From: UBA964 sp037444685
GTDB lineage: Bacteria > Pseudomonadota > Gammaproteobacteria > Steroidobacterales > Steroidobacteraceae
DNA length: 64,000 bases
NCBI GenBank assembly: GCA_037444685.1
Contig: JBBILX010000012.1
Span: 21,069 to 85,068 of the forward strand
Direction: 5' to 3'
The position numbers and the translations under genes were made by a program. Below the pieces are notes generated by a model. It saw only the letters and a list, made by a program, of their open reading frames with translations. It did not search any database and was not told where the DNA came from. Of the stretch, positions 23,581 to 30,756 are shown in pieces. The first letter of the stretch is position 1. Every line of letters begins with the position of its first letter.

Positions 23581-25245
23581 ATGAAGGGGAGGTCGAGGAA
23601 CCGGTCGTCGGCTGCATGCGTCGGTGCGCTGCTGGCACTGCTGCTGCCCGCGAGCGCCGCGGCCGTGGAGGCCGCGGTGTGTCCGGAGGTCTATCTGCGC
23701 GACACCTGGCGCATGCCGTTCAACCCGGCGTTCCTGCACGTGGCGTCGTTTCCGCAGAGTGGTGGCGGCAGACGCGACGCGCTGCTGATGTCCAGTTTCT
23801 TCAACGTCGTCAAGGATCCTGGGGGACGGCGCGTCGAACGTTTCTTCGAACGCGACCTGGCCGCGTGGATCCCCGATCTCGACAGAGCGCGCCGGCAAGG
23901 CTTCGACGCCGGGCGCGATGTCGAGGTCCTCACCGATCGCGGTTCCGGTGCACCGCTGACCGTCTGGCCAAACGAGACGGACCGCGTGCCCGCTGGCGTC
24001 GTGCCCTTCGAGGCCATCGTGGTTCCGGGCGGCTTTCTCTCCGCCGACAAGCCGGGGCGGCTCACGCTCGTCGACGTCAGTGGGCCGGCGCGCACCGAAT
24101 ACGTCGTCGCCGAGGCCGGCACCGCCAGACCCGACTGCACGGGCGGTCTGGTCCGCAACGAGCAGTGGTACTACCACCAGGCGCTGTTCCACGACATGGA
24201 TGGCGATGGCGACAAGGACCTCATCACGGCACGCGCGAGCTTCAAGCCGTTCCTGCATCGTTGCCCGCCCACCGGCGAGCTCGTCTGGTTCCGCAATCCA
24301 GGCGGCGCTCTCGAGCCGGCGAAGCCATGGGAGGCCGTCGTGCTGGTCGGGCTGCCCGCCGAGCGTGACGGACCTGAAGTCAACCTCGATCTCGCGGACC
24401 TCGATGCCGACGGCGAGCCGGAGATCATCGCGACGCATTTTTTCACGAGCGATCACATCACGATTTTCGGGGCGCCGGCCGGACGTCGCTGGAGCGCGCT
24501 CGATGCCGATCCGACTCTCAAGCCGCGCCGCCAGGTCGTGATGAGCGGACAGGGCCGGCCGTTCGCGGTCGAGGCAGTCGATCTCGATCTCGACGGCCGG
24601 CTCGAGATCCTCACGAGCAACCATCAGGGAGACGGGTGCTTCGCGGTGACCCGCGACGAGATTCCAGGCCGGGTGCTCGCACTCGTGCCGCCGGCGAGCG
24701 GACGAATCTTCGACGAACCGTGGACCACCCGGATCCTCAAGGACGGCATTCGACCGCACCCGACGGTCCCGGAGCCCGAGCGCGGTCCGGGACGGCTCGC
24801 GCCAAACCGGGCGATGGCGTTCTGGCCACGCCGTTCACTCGAACGGCGCGAGCGTCCGTGGATCGTCGTCGGCGGCGACGAAGCCGCGAAGATCTGGGTC
24901 CTCCGTCCGGTGGAGTCACGCCGACGCGGCGACTGGCGCTACGTCTCGCATGTGGTCTTCGACATCAACGAGCACTACGGGCCCGGCACGACGCAGACGC
25001 TGCGCGCCGATCCGCAGGGCGTCAAGATCGGCACGATCGGCGGAATCGCGTGGCGCTACGACCGCCCTGGACCGGACGGTCGCGCGGAGATCTTCGCGCC
25101 GGTGTTCGAGGCGCGCGAGATTCAGGTGCTGAGCTTCCGTCGCGGCGCGGGTCGCCGGCAGGCGTGCAGCGCCGACGTCGTCACGGCATGTCCGGCGCCG
25201 CGCGCTCCGTCCGCGGCGCTTCCCGCACCTGGCGCCAGTCCTTAA
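23581..25245 (+). CDS. Secreted FG-GAP/VCBS-repeat protein
   Basis: The 554-residue product starts at ATG 23581 after GAGGAGGGAG and has a Sec signal peptide (hydrophobic GALLALLLPASAAAVEA). The mature part carries Asp-rich calcium-loop repeats of FG-GAP/VCBS type: DMDGDGDKDLI, DLDADGEPEII and DLDLDGRLEIL, each followed by an aliphatic strand, which indicates a beta-propeller of extracytoplasmic location. No catalytic motif was recognised. It lies 16 bases after the kinase, so its expression is likely tied to the two-component genes; it may be the ligand-binding or effector partner. Confidence 0.82.
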   Translation: MKGRSRNRSSAACVGALLALLLPASAAAVEAAVCPEVYLRDTWRMPFNPAFLHVASFPQSGGGRRDALLMSSFFNVVKDPGGRRVERFFERDLAAWIPDLDRARRQGFDAGRDVEVLTDRGSGAPLTVWPNETDRVPAGVVPFEAIVVPGGFLSADKPGRLTLVDVSGPARTEYVVAEAGTARPDCTGGLVRNEQWYYHQALFHDMDGDGDKDLITARASFKPFLHRCPPTGELVWFRNPGGALEPAKPWEAVVLVGLPAERDGPEVNLDLADLDADGEPEIIATHFFTSDHITIFGAPAGRRWSALDADPTLKPRRQVVMSGQGRPFAVEAVDLDLDGRLEILTSNHQGDGCFAVTRDEIPGRVLALVPPASGRIFDEPWTTRILKDGIRPHPTVPEPERGPGRLAPNRAMAFWPRRSLERRERPWIVVGGDEAAKIWVLRPVESRRRGDWRYVSHVVFDINEHYGPGTTQTLRADPQGVKIGTIGGIAWRYDRPGPDGRAEIFAPVFEAREIQVLSFRRGAGRRQACSADVVTACPAPRAPSAALPAPGASP

Positions 25246-25275
25246 GATCGGCGGCCGCGAATCCGGAGACGCATC

Positions 25276-26454
25276 ATGGACGATTCGAAGATATCCCGCC
25301 GCACCTTGCTCGCCGGCACCGCGGCCGGCGCAGGTCTCGCCGCTGCCGCCGCGGCGATTCCCGGCGTCGCGGCGCAGGGGACCCGCGCGGCCGCCGCCAG
25401 GGGCATCACCGGCAGCGTGCCGCGCGGTCGCATGCGGGTCTGGCAGATCGGTGCCCAGCAGAGTTTCGAGACGCTCGAACTCGTCGAACGTCCCGTGCCC
25501 GCACCGGGCCCCGGCGAGGCGTTGATCCGGGTGCACTATGCCGCCATCGCGGCGCGCGACCAGGGCATCGTCATGCAGCAGTTTCCGGTGCCGCCCGGAC
25601 CGCGACCGGCGACGCGCATTCCGCTCAGCGAGGGGGCCGGCGAGGTCTTGGCCGTCGGTCCGGGCGAGACGCGCATCCGCCCCGGTGACCGTGTCACCGC
25701 GAGCCACTGGGCGCACTGGGTCAGCGGCTCCTGGTCGTCCGACAACTACGCGGCCGACGTCGGCAATACCATCGACGGCTGGCTCGGCGAGATGATCCTG
25801 CTGCCGACGCAGTGCCTCGCGAAACTGCCGGATCAGATGCCCTACGAGTATGCGGCGACTCTGGCCGGGTCCGGCGTGACCGCGTGGCATGCGCTGCACG
25901 AGGTCGCGCGGGTCCGCAGCGACGACATCGTGCTGACGCTCGGCACGGGTGGGGTGTCATCTTTCGGTCTGCTGCTCGGCAAGGCGGCCGGCGCCCGCGT
26001 TGTCGTCACCTCGTCCTCGGACGAAAAACTCGCGCGGATGCGGGAGCTCGGCGCGGACCTCACGATCAACTACCGTCGTAACGCCGAGTGGGGTCGCGAG
26101 GTCGTCGAGAAGACCGGCGGCCGCGGCGCGACGGTCGTGCTCGAGAACGTCGGTCCGGGGACCCTCGACCAGTCGATGGCGGCTAGCGCCGTCAATGGCC
26201 GGATCGTGATGATCGGCACCGGCCGGCCGCCGCCCAATCCGCCGAACCTCTACGGCATGTACGTCAAGAACCTCAGTCTCAAGGCCATCAGCGCCGGCAG
26301 CCGCACGATGCTCGAAAGCCTGATCACCGCGCTGACGCAGAATCGCATCGCGCCCGTGATCGCCAGGACCGTGCCGTTCGAGGACGCCATCGACGCCTGG
26401 CGGGAGATCCGCGCCGGCGAGCAGATCGGCAAGATCCTGATCAGGGTGACGTAG
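25276..26454 (+). CDS. Tat-exported MDR (alcohol dehydrogenase-like) oxidoreductase
   Basis: The 392-residue product starts with a twin-arginine signal (SRRTLLAGTAAGAGL) ending near residue 34 (AAQGT). The rest is a medium-chain dehydrogenase/reductase of the quinone-oxidoreductase-like branch: GroES-like part with GEALIRVHYAAI, a region AGSGVTAWHALHEVARV, and the Rossmann segment TLGTGGVSSFGLLLGKAAG followed by ARVVVTSSSDEKL. The usual catalytic and structural zinc cysteines are absent. Relatives act in the cytosol with NAD(P)H; a Tat-exported copy would need folding around its cofactor before export. It overlaps convergent 8-TM gene B by 14 bases. Confidence 0.82.
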   Translation: MDDSKISRRTLLAGTAAGAGLAAAAAAIPGVAAQGTRAAAARGITGSVPRGRMRVWQIGAQQSFETLELVERPVPAPGPGEALIRVHYAAIAARDQGIVMQQFPVPPGPRPATRIPLSEGAGEVLAVGPGETRIRPGDRVTASHWAHWVSGSWSSDNYAADVGNTIDGWLGEMILLPTQCLAKLPDQMPYEYAATLAGSGVTAWHALHEVARVRSDDIVLTLGTGGVSSFGLLLGKAAGARVVVTSSSDEKLARMRELGADLTINYRRNAEWGREVVEKTGGRGATVVLENVGPGTLDQSMAASAVNGRIVMIGTGRPPPNPPNLYGMYVKNLSLKAISAGSRTMLESLITALTQNRIAPVIARTVPFEDAIDAWREIRAGEQIGKILIRVT

Positions 26455-27313
26455 CGCCCGCCGCGGGCCGCGGCCGGCGCGCGATCAGCACGAGACCGAC
26501 GACGAACAACGCAGCGACGATCGCGTTGAACAGCGGATATTCCTCCGGGTAGAGCCAGTACTCGCGGTAGGCGCGGAAGTGCGCCGGCATCTCGGCCGAT
26601 CCCCAGAGCACGATGCCGGCGCCGATGCCGTAGCGGAGTGCCGCGGCCGTGCGGATCTGCTGCGTGCACTTCCAGACCAGATAGCCCGCCCAGATCGTCC
26701 AGGCGACGTACAGTCCCATCACGACAATGACGCCCGGGCCCCGCGTGCCGAGGTAGATCGCGTACAGCCAGAACAGGTAGCAGAACCAGGTCACGAACAG
26801 GATCTCCATCGCCGCGATCCGCGCGAAGCTGCGCTGATTGCCGGGCGTCGGCATGCCGGGACTGAAGCCGAGGTAGCGGTGGAACCAGCGCATGAAGTTG
26901 CACTTCGTCTGGCGGTTGAAGACGCCGTACAGCAGCAGCAGCGCGAGCATGATCGGCAGCGTCGCCTGCAGCATGTTGGCCTGCGGAGCCGCGACGTAGC
27001 CGTTCTCCTCCACGGGAAATCCTGGCACCGAGTACAGCTCCGAGTAAAACTTGAACGAATACTCGAACCAGCCCATCCAGAGGAACCAGCCGCCGAGCAT
27101 GCCCATCCAGGTCGCCTTGAGTTCATCGGCCGCGAGGCCACGCCAGATCAGCATGAGACCGAGCACGCCCATCACGATCGAGCTGGAGACGGCGTAGTCG
27201 CCGAAGATGGAAATGTTGACCTTGTAGACCGTGTGGCCGAGCGGTTGCGTCAGAAAGCCCACCGCGAGGCCCAGCAGGCCCAGCATCGGTTTGCGGTACA
27301 GACGATCGAGCAT
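26441..27313 (-). CDS. 8-TM membrane protein with TKCNF motif, paralogue B
   Basis: Family not recognised. The 290-residue product is paralogous to the protein at 20254-21255, sharing PLGHTV, ATWMGMLGGWFLWMGWFEYS, TKCNFMRWFHRYL, RSFARIAAMEILFV and ALRYGI with later REYW/PEE. It has about eight hydrophobic segments and lacks the long N- and C-terminal tails of paralogue A. I chose ATG 27313 (GAGG seven bases upstream); GTG 27316 would add one residue. An operator-like palindrome lies 18 bases upstream. Its 3' end overlaps the Tat-MDR gene. Confidence 0.8.
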   Translation of the reverse strand: MLDRLYRKPMLGLLGLAVGFLTQPLGHTVYKVNISIFGDYAVSSSIVMGVLGLMLIWRGLAADELKATWMGMLGGWFLWMGWFEYSFKFYSELYSVPGFPVEENGYVAAPQANMLQATLPIMLALLLLYGVFNRQTKCNFMRWFHRYLGFSPGMPTPGNQRSFARIAAMEILFVTWFCYLFWLYAIYLGTRGPGVIVVMGLYVAWTIWAGYLVWKCTQQIRTAAALRYGIGAGIVLWGSAEMPAHFRAYREYWLYPEEYPLFNAIVAALFVVGLVLIARRPRPAAGATSP

Positions 27314-27331
27314 CACGACGCCTCGCAGCAG

Positions 27332-27347
27332 GTGACCGTTCGGTCAC
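27332..27347. promoter_or_regulatory. Perfect palindrome, operator-like, upstream of 8-TM gene B
   Basis: GTGACCG-TT-CGGTCAC is a perfect inverted repeat with 7-base arms. Its core ACCG-N2-CGGT is of the kind bound by TetR-family repressors. It lies 18 bases upstream of the gene B start, where a repressor could block initiation. No TetR gene is in the window, so the cognate factor would be elsewhere; a simple RNA hairpin is the alternative. Confidence 0.45.
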
Positions 27348-27466
27348 TTCGCTAGGTTAGCGCCCCGCGGTCGCGGACCCGCCGCCCGTGACCGGATCGA
27401 CCGCGGTTCGGACTGCGACCTATCCTTGGACGGCTGCCCCGTCGGGGGAGCTAGAGGAGGATTCCC

Positions 27467-27853
27467 GTGAGTCTCGCCAGTCATCGTCGCCTTGTCGTTG
27501 GGTTGTCACTGTTCGCGTTCCTGTGTGCGAGCGTGCCGGGCACCGCATGGGCCGGCCAGATCGGCACGCGGGCGGCGATCGCCGCGCAGATTCCTGCGGA
27601 CTCGCTCGCGCGCGTCAGCGCAGTGCTCGCGCGTGACGACGTCAGGGACCGTCTGGTGGCCCTCGGCGTCGATCCTGCCGACGCGGCCCGCCGGGTAGCG
27701 GCCCTGACGCCCGCCGAGGCGGCTCGCCTCGCCGAGCGGCTCGAGCGCGCCCCGGCCGGCGACGACGTGCTCGGCATCCCCGGCATCGCGTTCCTCTTCC
27801 TGCTTGCGCTCGAGTTCACCGGCACGATCGACATCTTCAAGAAAGTGCCGTGA
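27467..27853 (+). CDS. PA2779-family small exported protein
   Basis: The 128-residue product (GTG start after AGAGGAGGA) has a signal peptide (LVVGLSLFAFLCASVPGTAWA), the family's central region LARDDVRDRLVALGVDPADA with RVAALTPAEAARLAERLE, and a C-terminal hydrophobic segment (GIPGIAFLFLLALEFTGTID). It resembles the PA2779 family, usually encoded directly before a PA2778-type C39-like peptidase, as here. The function of the pair is not established. The stop overlaps the next start (TGATG). Confidence 0.8.
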   Translation: MSLASHRRLVVGLSLFAFLCASVPGTAWAGQIGTRAAIAAQIPADSLARVSAVLARDDVRDRLVALGVDPADAARRVAALTPAEAARLAERLERAPAGDDVLGIPGIAFLFLLALEFTGTIDIFKKVP

Positions 27854-28629
27854 TGCGCGCCGCGCTGACGGCCGCCGCAGCCCTGCTGCTGGCGACCGAC
27901 TGCGCGACGGCCCCGCGCATGTCGACGCCGCGGCCCGCCGGGGCCGCGCCCCGGGTGGAACTCGGGCAGGTGCCATTCCACGCGCAGCGCCGCTACCAGT
28001 GCGGTCCGGCGGCGCTCTCGACCGAGCTCGCGCCAGCGGGTGTCACCGTCGACCCCGATCGCCTGGTCGGCGACGTCTACCTGCCGGACCGACGCGGCAG
28101 CCTGCAGACCGAGCTCGTGGCCGCGGTGCGCCGCCGCGACCTGCTCGCCTACGAGCGCGAGCCGACGCTCGAGTCACTCGTGCGCGAGCTCGAGGCGGGC
28201 CGACCTGCCCTCGTGCTGCAGAACCTCGGCGCGCAGGCATGGCCGCGCTGGCATTACGCCGTCGTCGTCGGATACGACATTGACCGTGACGTGATCGTGC
28301 TGCGCTCGGGCATACGCGCGAGAGTCGTGATGAGGCGCGCGAGATTCGAGACGACCTGGCGTCGCGGCGGTGGCTGGGCCATCGTCGTGGCGCGGCCCGA
28401 GGACGTGCCGAAGAGCGCGCGTCCGCTGCGCTTCGTGAGCGGGGCTCACTGCCGGTGCGGTGGATGCGATCGTGCTCAACAACCTCGCGGATCTGCTCGG
28501 CAGGCGCGGCTGCCGGACGGCTGCGCTGCACCTGCCCGAGCGCGCCGAGGCCATCGCACCGGGCGGGCAGATCGCGGCGGCCGTCGCGATCACGCGGCGC
28601 GAAATCGGGCTGCAGCCTTCAGTGCCTGA
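27853..28629 (+). CDS. PA2778-family C39-like cysteine peptidase, frameshifted at its C-terminus
   Basis: The first 195 or so residues match a PA2778-type papain-fold peptidase: Cys in RRYQCGPAALSTEL, His and nearby Asp in RWHYAVVVGYDIDRDV. An N-terminal hydrophobic signal ends in LLLATDC, a poor lipobox because Asp precedes the Cys. The family normally continues into TPR repeats. Here the frame changes character after LRFVSG at about 28440 and becomes Arg/Ala/Gly-rich, while a TPR-like tail is found in the next frame (28439-28654). Either a real frameshift plus internal deletion or a sequencing error; the peptidase domain itself looks intact. Confidence 0.72.
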   Translation: MRAALTAAAALLLATDCATAPRMSTPRPAGAAPRVELGQVPFHAQRRYQCGPAALSTELAPAGVTVDPDRLVGDVYLPDRRGSLQTELVAAVRRRDLLAYEREPTLESLVRELEAGRPALVLQNLGAQAWPRWHYAVVVGYDIDRDVIVLRSGIRARVVMRRARFETTWRRGGGWAIVVARPEDVPKSARPLRFVSGAHCRCGGCDRAQQPRGSARQARLPDGCAAPARARRGHRTGRADRGGRRDHAARNRAAAFSA

Positions 28630-28654
28630 GCCGGCCGATTGCGCCGTGCCGTGA
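28439..28654 (+). pseudogene. Out-of-frame TPR remnant of the PA2778-like protein
   Basis: This frame, open from 28439 after a TGA at 28436, reads LTAGAVDAIVLNNLADLLGR then RGCRTAALHLPERAEAIAPG, which looks like the last TPR unit of PA2778-family proteins. It has no start of its own with a ribosome site. A one-base shift between about 28440 and 28460 would join it to the peptidase, giving about 265 residues, still short of the roughly 300 or more I expect for the family, so some TPR sequence may also be deleted. Confidence 0.6.
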
Positions 28655-30683
28655 GTCTCGCCAGCGACAGCAGTGTCGCGAGCGCCCAGAGCTCCAGTCC
28701 GCCCATCCGTCCACCCCCACCGCCCGAGCCGCCGCCGCTCGCCGCACCCGGCGGAGGACCCGCGACCTGGACGTTGAACTCGAGCCGGGCCTCGTTGTCG
28801 CCGGGCGACGGATCGCCGAGGCTGGCCGTGACGTTCGTCGCGACCGCGAGCGTGCCGGCCTGATCGGCTCGCAGACGCAGCGTCACGAGGGCCGAGTCGC
28901 CTGCCGCGAGCGCGACCGGCGTGCAGCGGACCGCACCGGCATCGAGCGTGCAGCCGAGCGTGTTGGCGGTGACCGAGGCGACCGCGAGCCCGGTGGGCAG
29001 CTCGAAGCGCAGGCGCGCGTCGGCGGCGGACTCGCCCGACAGGTGGCGCACGGTCGCCGTCAGGTCAGTGGCTGCGCCGACGTTCAGCGCACTGGCCGAT
29101 GCCGTGAGCGTGACGGCCAGATCCGCGCTCGGCTCGATCACGAACGTGGCGCTCGCCGAGTCGTTGCCGGCGATCGCGTCATTGGCCGCGGTCAAGGCGA
29201 CAACCGCCGTGGCGGTCCCGGCCTGCCGGCCGGTGAGATTGACGGTGATCGCGCGGCTCGCCTGCGGCGCCAGCGAACCGACCGCGCAGGTCGCGGCGCC
29301 TGCCGAGAGCGCGCAGGGGCTGCCCTCGAGGCTCACGGCGTTGAGCGTGAGCTCGGCGGGCACCGTGATCCGGGCGCTGACCGCGTCGACCTGCCGCACG
29401 CCGACGGATCGCACAGTGAAGCCATAGTCGAACGACGCGCCGCGCAGTTGCCGCGCCGGCGCCGGCAGGTCCGGTGTCGCGTCGGCGACGCTGAGCGGCA
29501 CGATGCAGCTCGCCGCCTCGACGACCGGGCGGATCGCCGCGAGGCTGCAGGCGGAGAACTGGTCGCTGCCGTTGAGCCGGGGCGCCATCAGGAAGGTCAG
29601 CGGAGTTGCCTCGCAGCCGGAGCCGCTCTCGCCATCATGCAGCGCGCCGAAGTTGTGCCCGAGTTCGTGCGCGACCACGAGCGACGCCGTGGTCGACGAC
29701 GGCGACAGCGCCTGCGACAGGCTCGCACCGAAGCGCGTCCGACACGGCGTGCCGATGTAGGCAACGCCGACGGTCGTGCCGTCGAGGTCGCGGCCCGTCA
29801 TCAGGTGCGTCAGGCCACGCGCAATCTGCGCCGGCGTCGCCTGGCGCCAGCTGCCGAGCTCATCGAGCAGCGTATTGGGAGTCGTCGTCGCGGTGAACGG
29901 ATCGTCCGGACTGCGGAACACCGTCACCGAGGTCACGAGGATCCTCACGTCGACCTGGGCCGCGAAGATGCCGTCGACGATGTTCATCCGTGTGGCGATC
30001 GCCTGTTCCGGAGTCAGGCCGCCCGAGAACGCAAGCTGGCTGAATTCGTAGTCGCCGACCACGGCGACCTCGATCTGGCGCGACGGCAGGGTCGCAGCCG
30101 CACTCGCCGCCTGCAGGTCGCCGCTCAAGGCCGCGTACTGCTGCTGCGCCGTGCGACCTCCGCGCGCGACGTCGGCGAGCGTGACCGTACCGCAGGTCGC
30201 ACCACCGACCGGCAGCAGCACGTCGGCGAGCCGATAGACCACCGGTGCGCTGCCGACGGCCGCGAGCGGCTCGATCGCCGTGTCGGCCAGTGCATGGGCA
30301 GGCTCGACCGCATAGACGTCGTGCCCGTCCGAGAACATGCCATAGAGACCGGCGGGCGTGCGCGTCAGGCGAACCCATGAGCCCGGTGCCCCGCGCAGCC
30401 GCCCCTGCAGTGCTTCGACGCCCGGTAGGCGGCTCGGCGTGACGAAGCTCAGGCGCTCGTTGCGCTCGAGCTCGAGTTCGAAGCGCCGCCCGTAGGCTTC
30501 GAAAGCGCGCGGCCGGCCGGCACCGTCGACACGGAGTTCTGCGAGCGCCTCGTGATGCAGCACGCGCGCGCGCGCCGGCGTCTCGGCGGCGCGCGTCGCC
30601 GGCGCGGCCGCCACGAGCAGCGAGCCGGCCAGTACCACCGCCGTCATCCACGAGGGGCGGAGTCCGGGAACTGGGCCTGACAT
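28590..30683 (-). CDS. Secreted reprolysin-like zinc metallopeptidase with GlyGly-CTERM-like tail
   Basis: The 697-residue product has a signal peptide (MTAVVLAGSLLVAAAPATRA within the first 35 residues; a start at 30647 is also possible), a propeptide-like region, then an M12B/reprolysin-type domain with the zinc site HELGHNFGALHD (His-339, Glu-340, His-343) and a downstream Met-turn candidate (LTFLMAP). Two or more DUF11/CARDB-like beta domains follow (DLAVTLTASASALNVGAATD). The end is GGGSGGGGGRMGG, a hydrophobic helix (LELWALATLLSLARL) and an Arg-rich tip, as in GlyGly-CTERM substrates cut by rhombosortase. Its 3' end overlaps the convergent PA2778-like genes. Confidence 0.82.
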   Translation of the reverse strand: MSGPVPGLRPSWMTAVVLAGSLLVAAAPATRAAETPARARVLHHEALAELRVDGAGRPRAFEAYGRRFELELERNERLSFVTPSRLPGVEALQGRLRGAPGSWVRLTRTPAGLYGMFSDGHDVYAVEPAHALADTAIEPLAAVGSAPVVYRLADVLLPVGGATCGTVTLADVARGGRTAQQQYAALSGDLQAASAAATLPSRQIEVAVVGDYEFSQLAFSGGLTPEQAIATRMNIVDGIFAAQVDVRILVTSVTVFRSPDDPFTATTTPNTLLDELGSWRQATPAQIARGLTHLMTGRDLDGTTVGVAYIGTPCRTRFGASLSQALSPSSTTASLVVAHELGHNFGALHDGESGSGCEATPLTFLMAPRLNGSDQFSACSLAAIRPVVEAASCIVPLSVADATPDLPAPARQLRGASFDYGFTVRSVGVRQVDAVSARITVPAELTLNAVSLEGSPCALSAGAATCAVGSLAPQASRAITVNLTGRQAGTATAVVALTAANDAIAGNDSASATFVIEPSADLAVTLTASASALNVGAATDLTATVRHLSGESAADARLRFELPTGLAVASVTANTLGCTLDAGAVRCTPVALAAGDSALVTLRLRADQAGTLAVATNVTASLGDPSPGDNEARLEFNVQVAGPPPGAASGGGSGGGGGRMGGLELWALATLLSLARLTARRNRPAQALKAAARFRAA

Positions 30684-30756
30684 GGCGGCAGCGTAACGCG
30701 GACCGCGGCCGGGCGGGGGACCTGATTCACACCCCGCTCGACCTCGCCAGGCGACG

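Noticed and set aside
28455..30380. Long plus-strand open frame opposite the metallopeptidase
   Set aside because: It is Arg/Gly-rich with no motif; the opposite strand encodes signal peptide, HExxH site and sorting tail.
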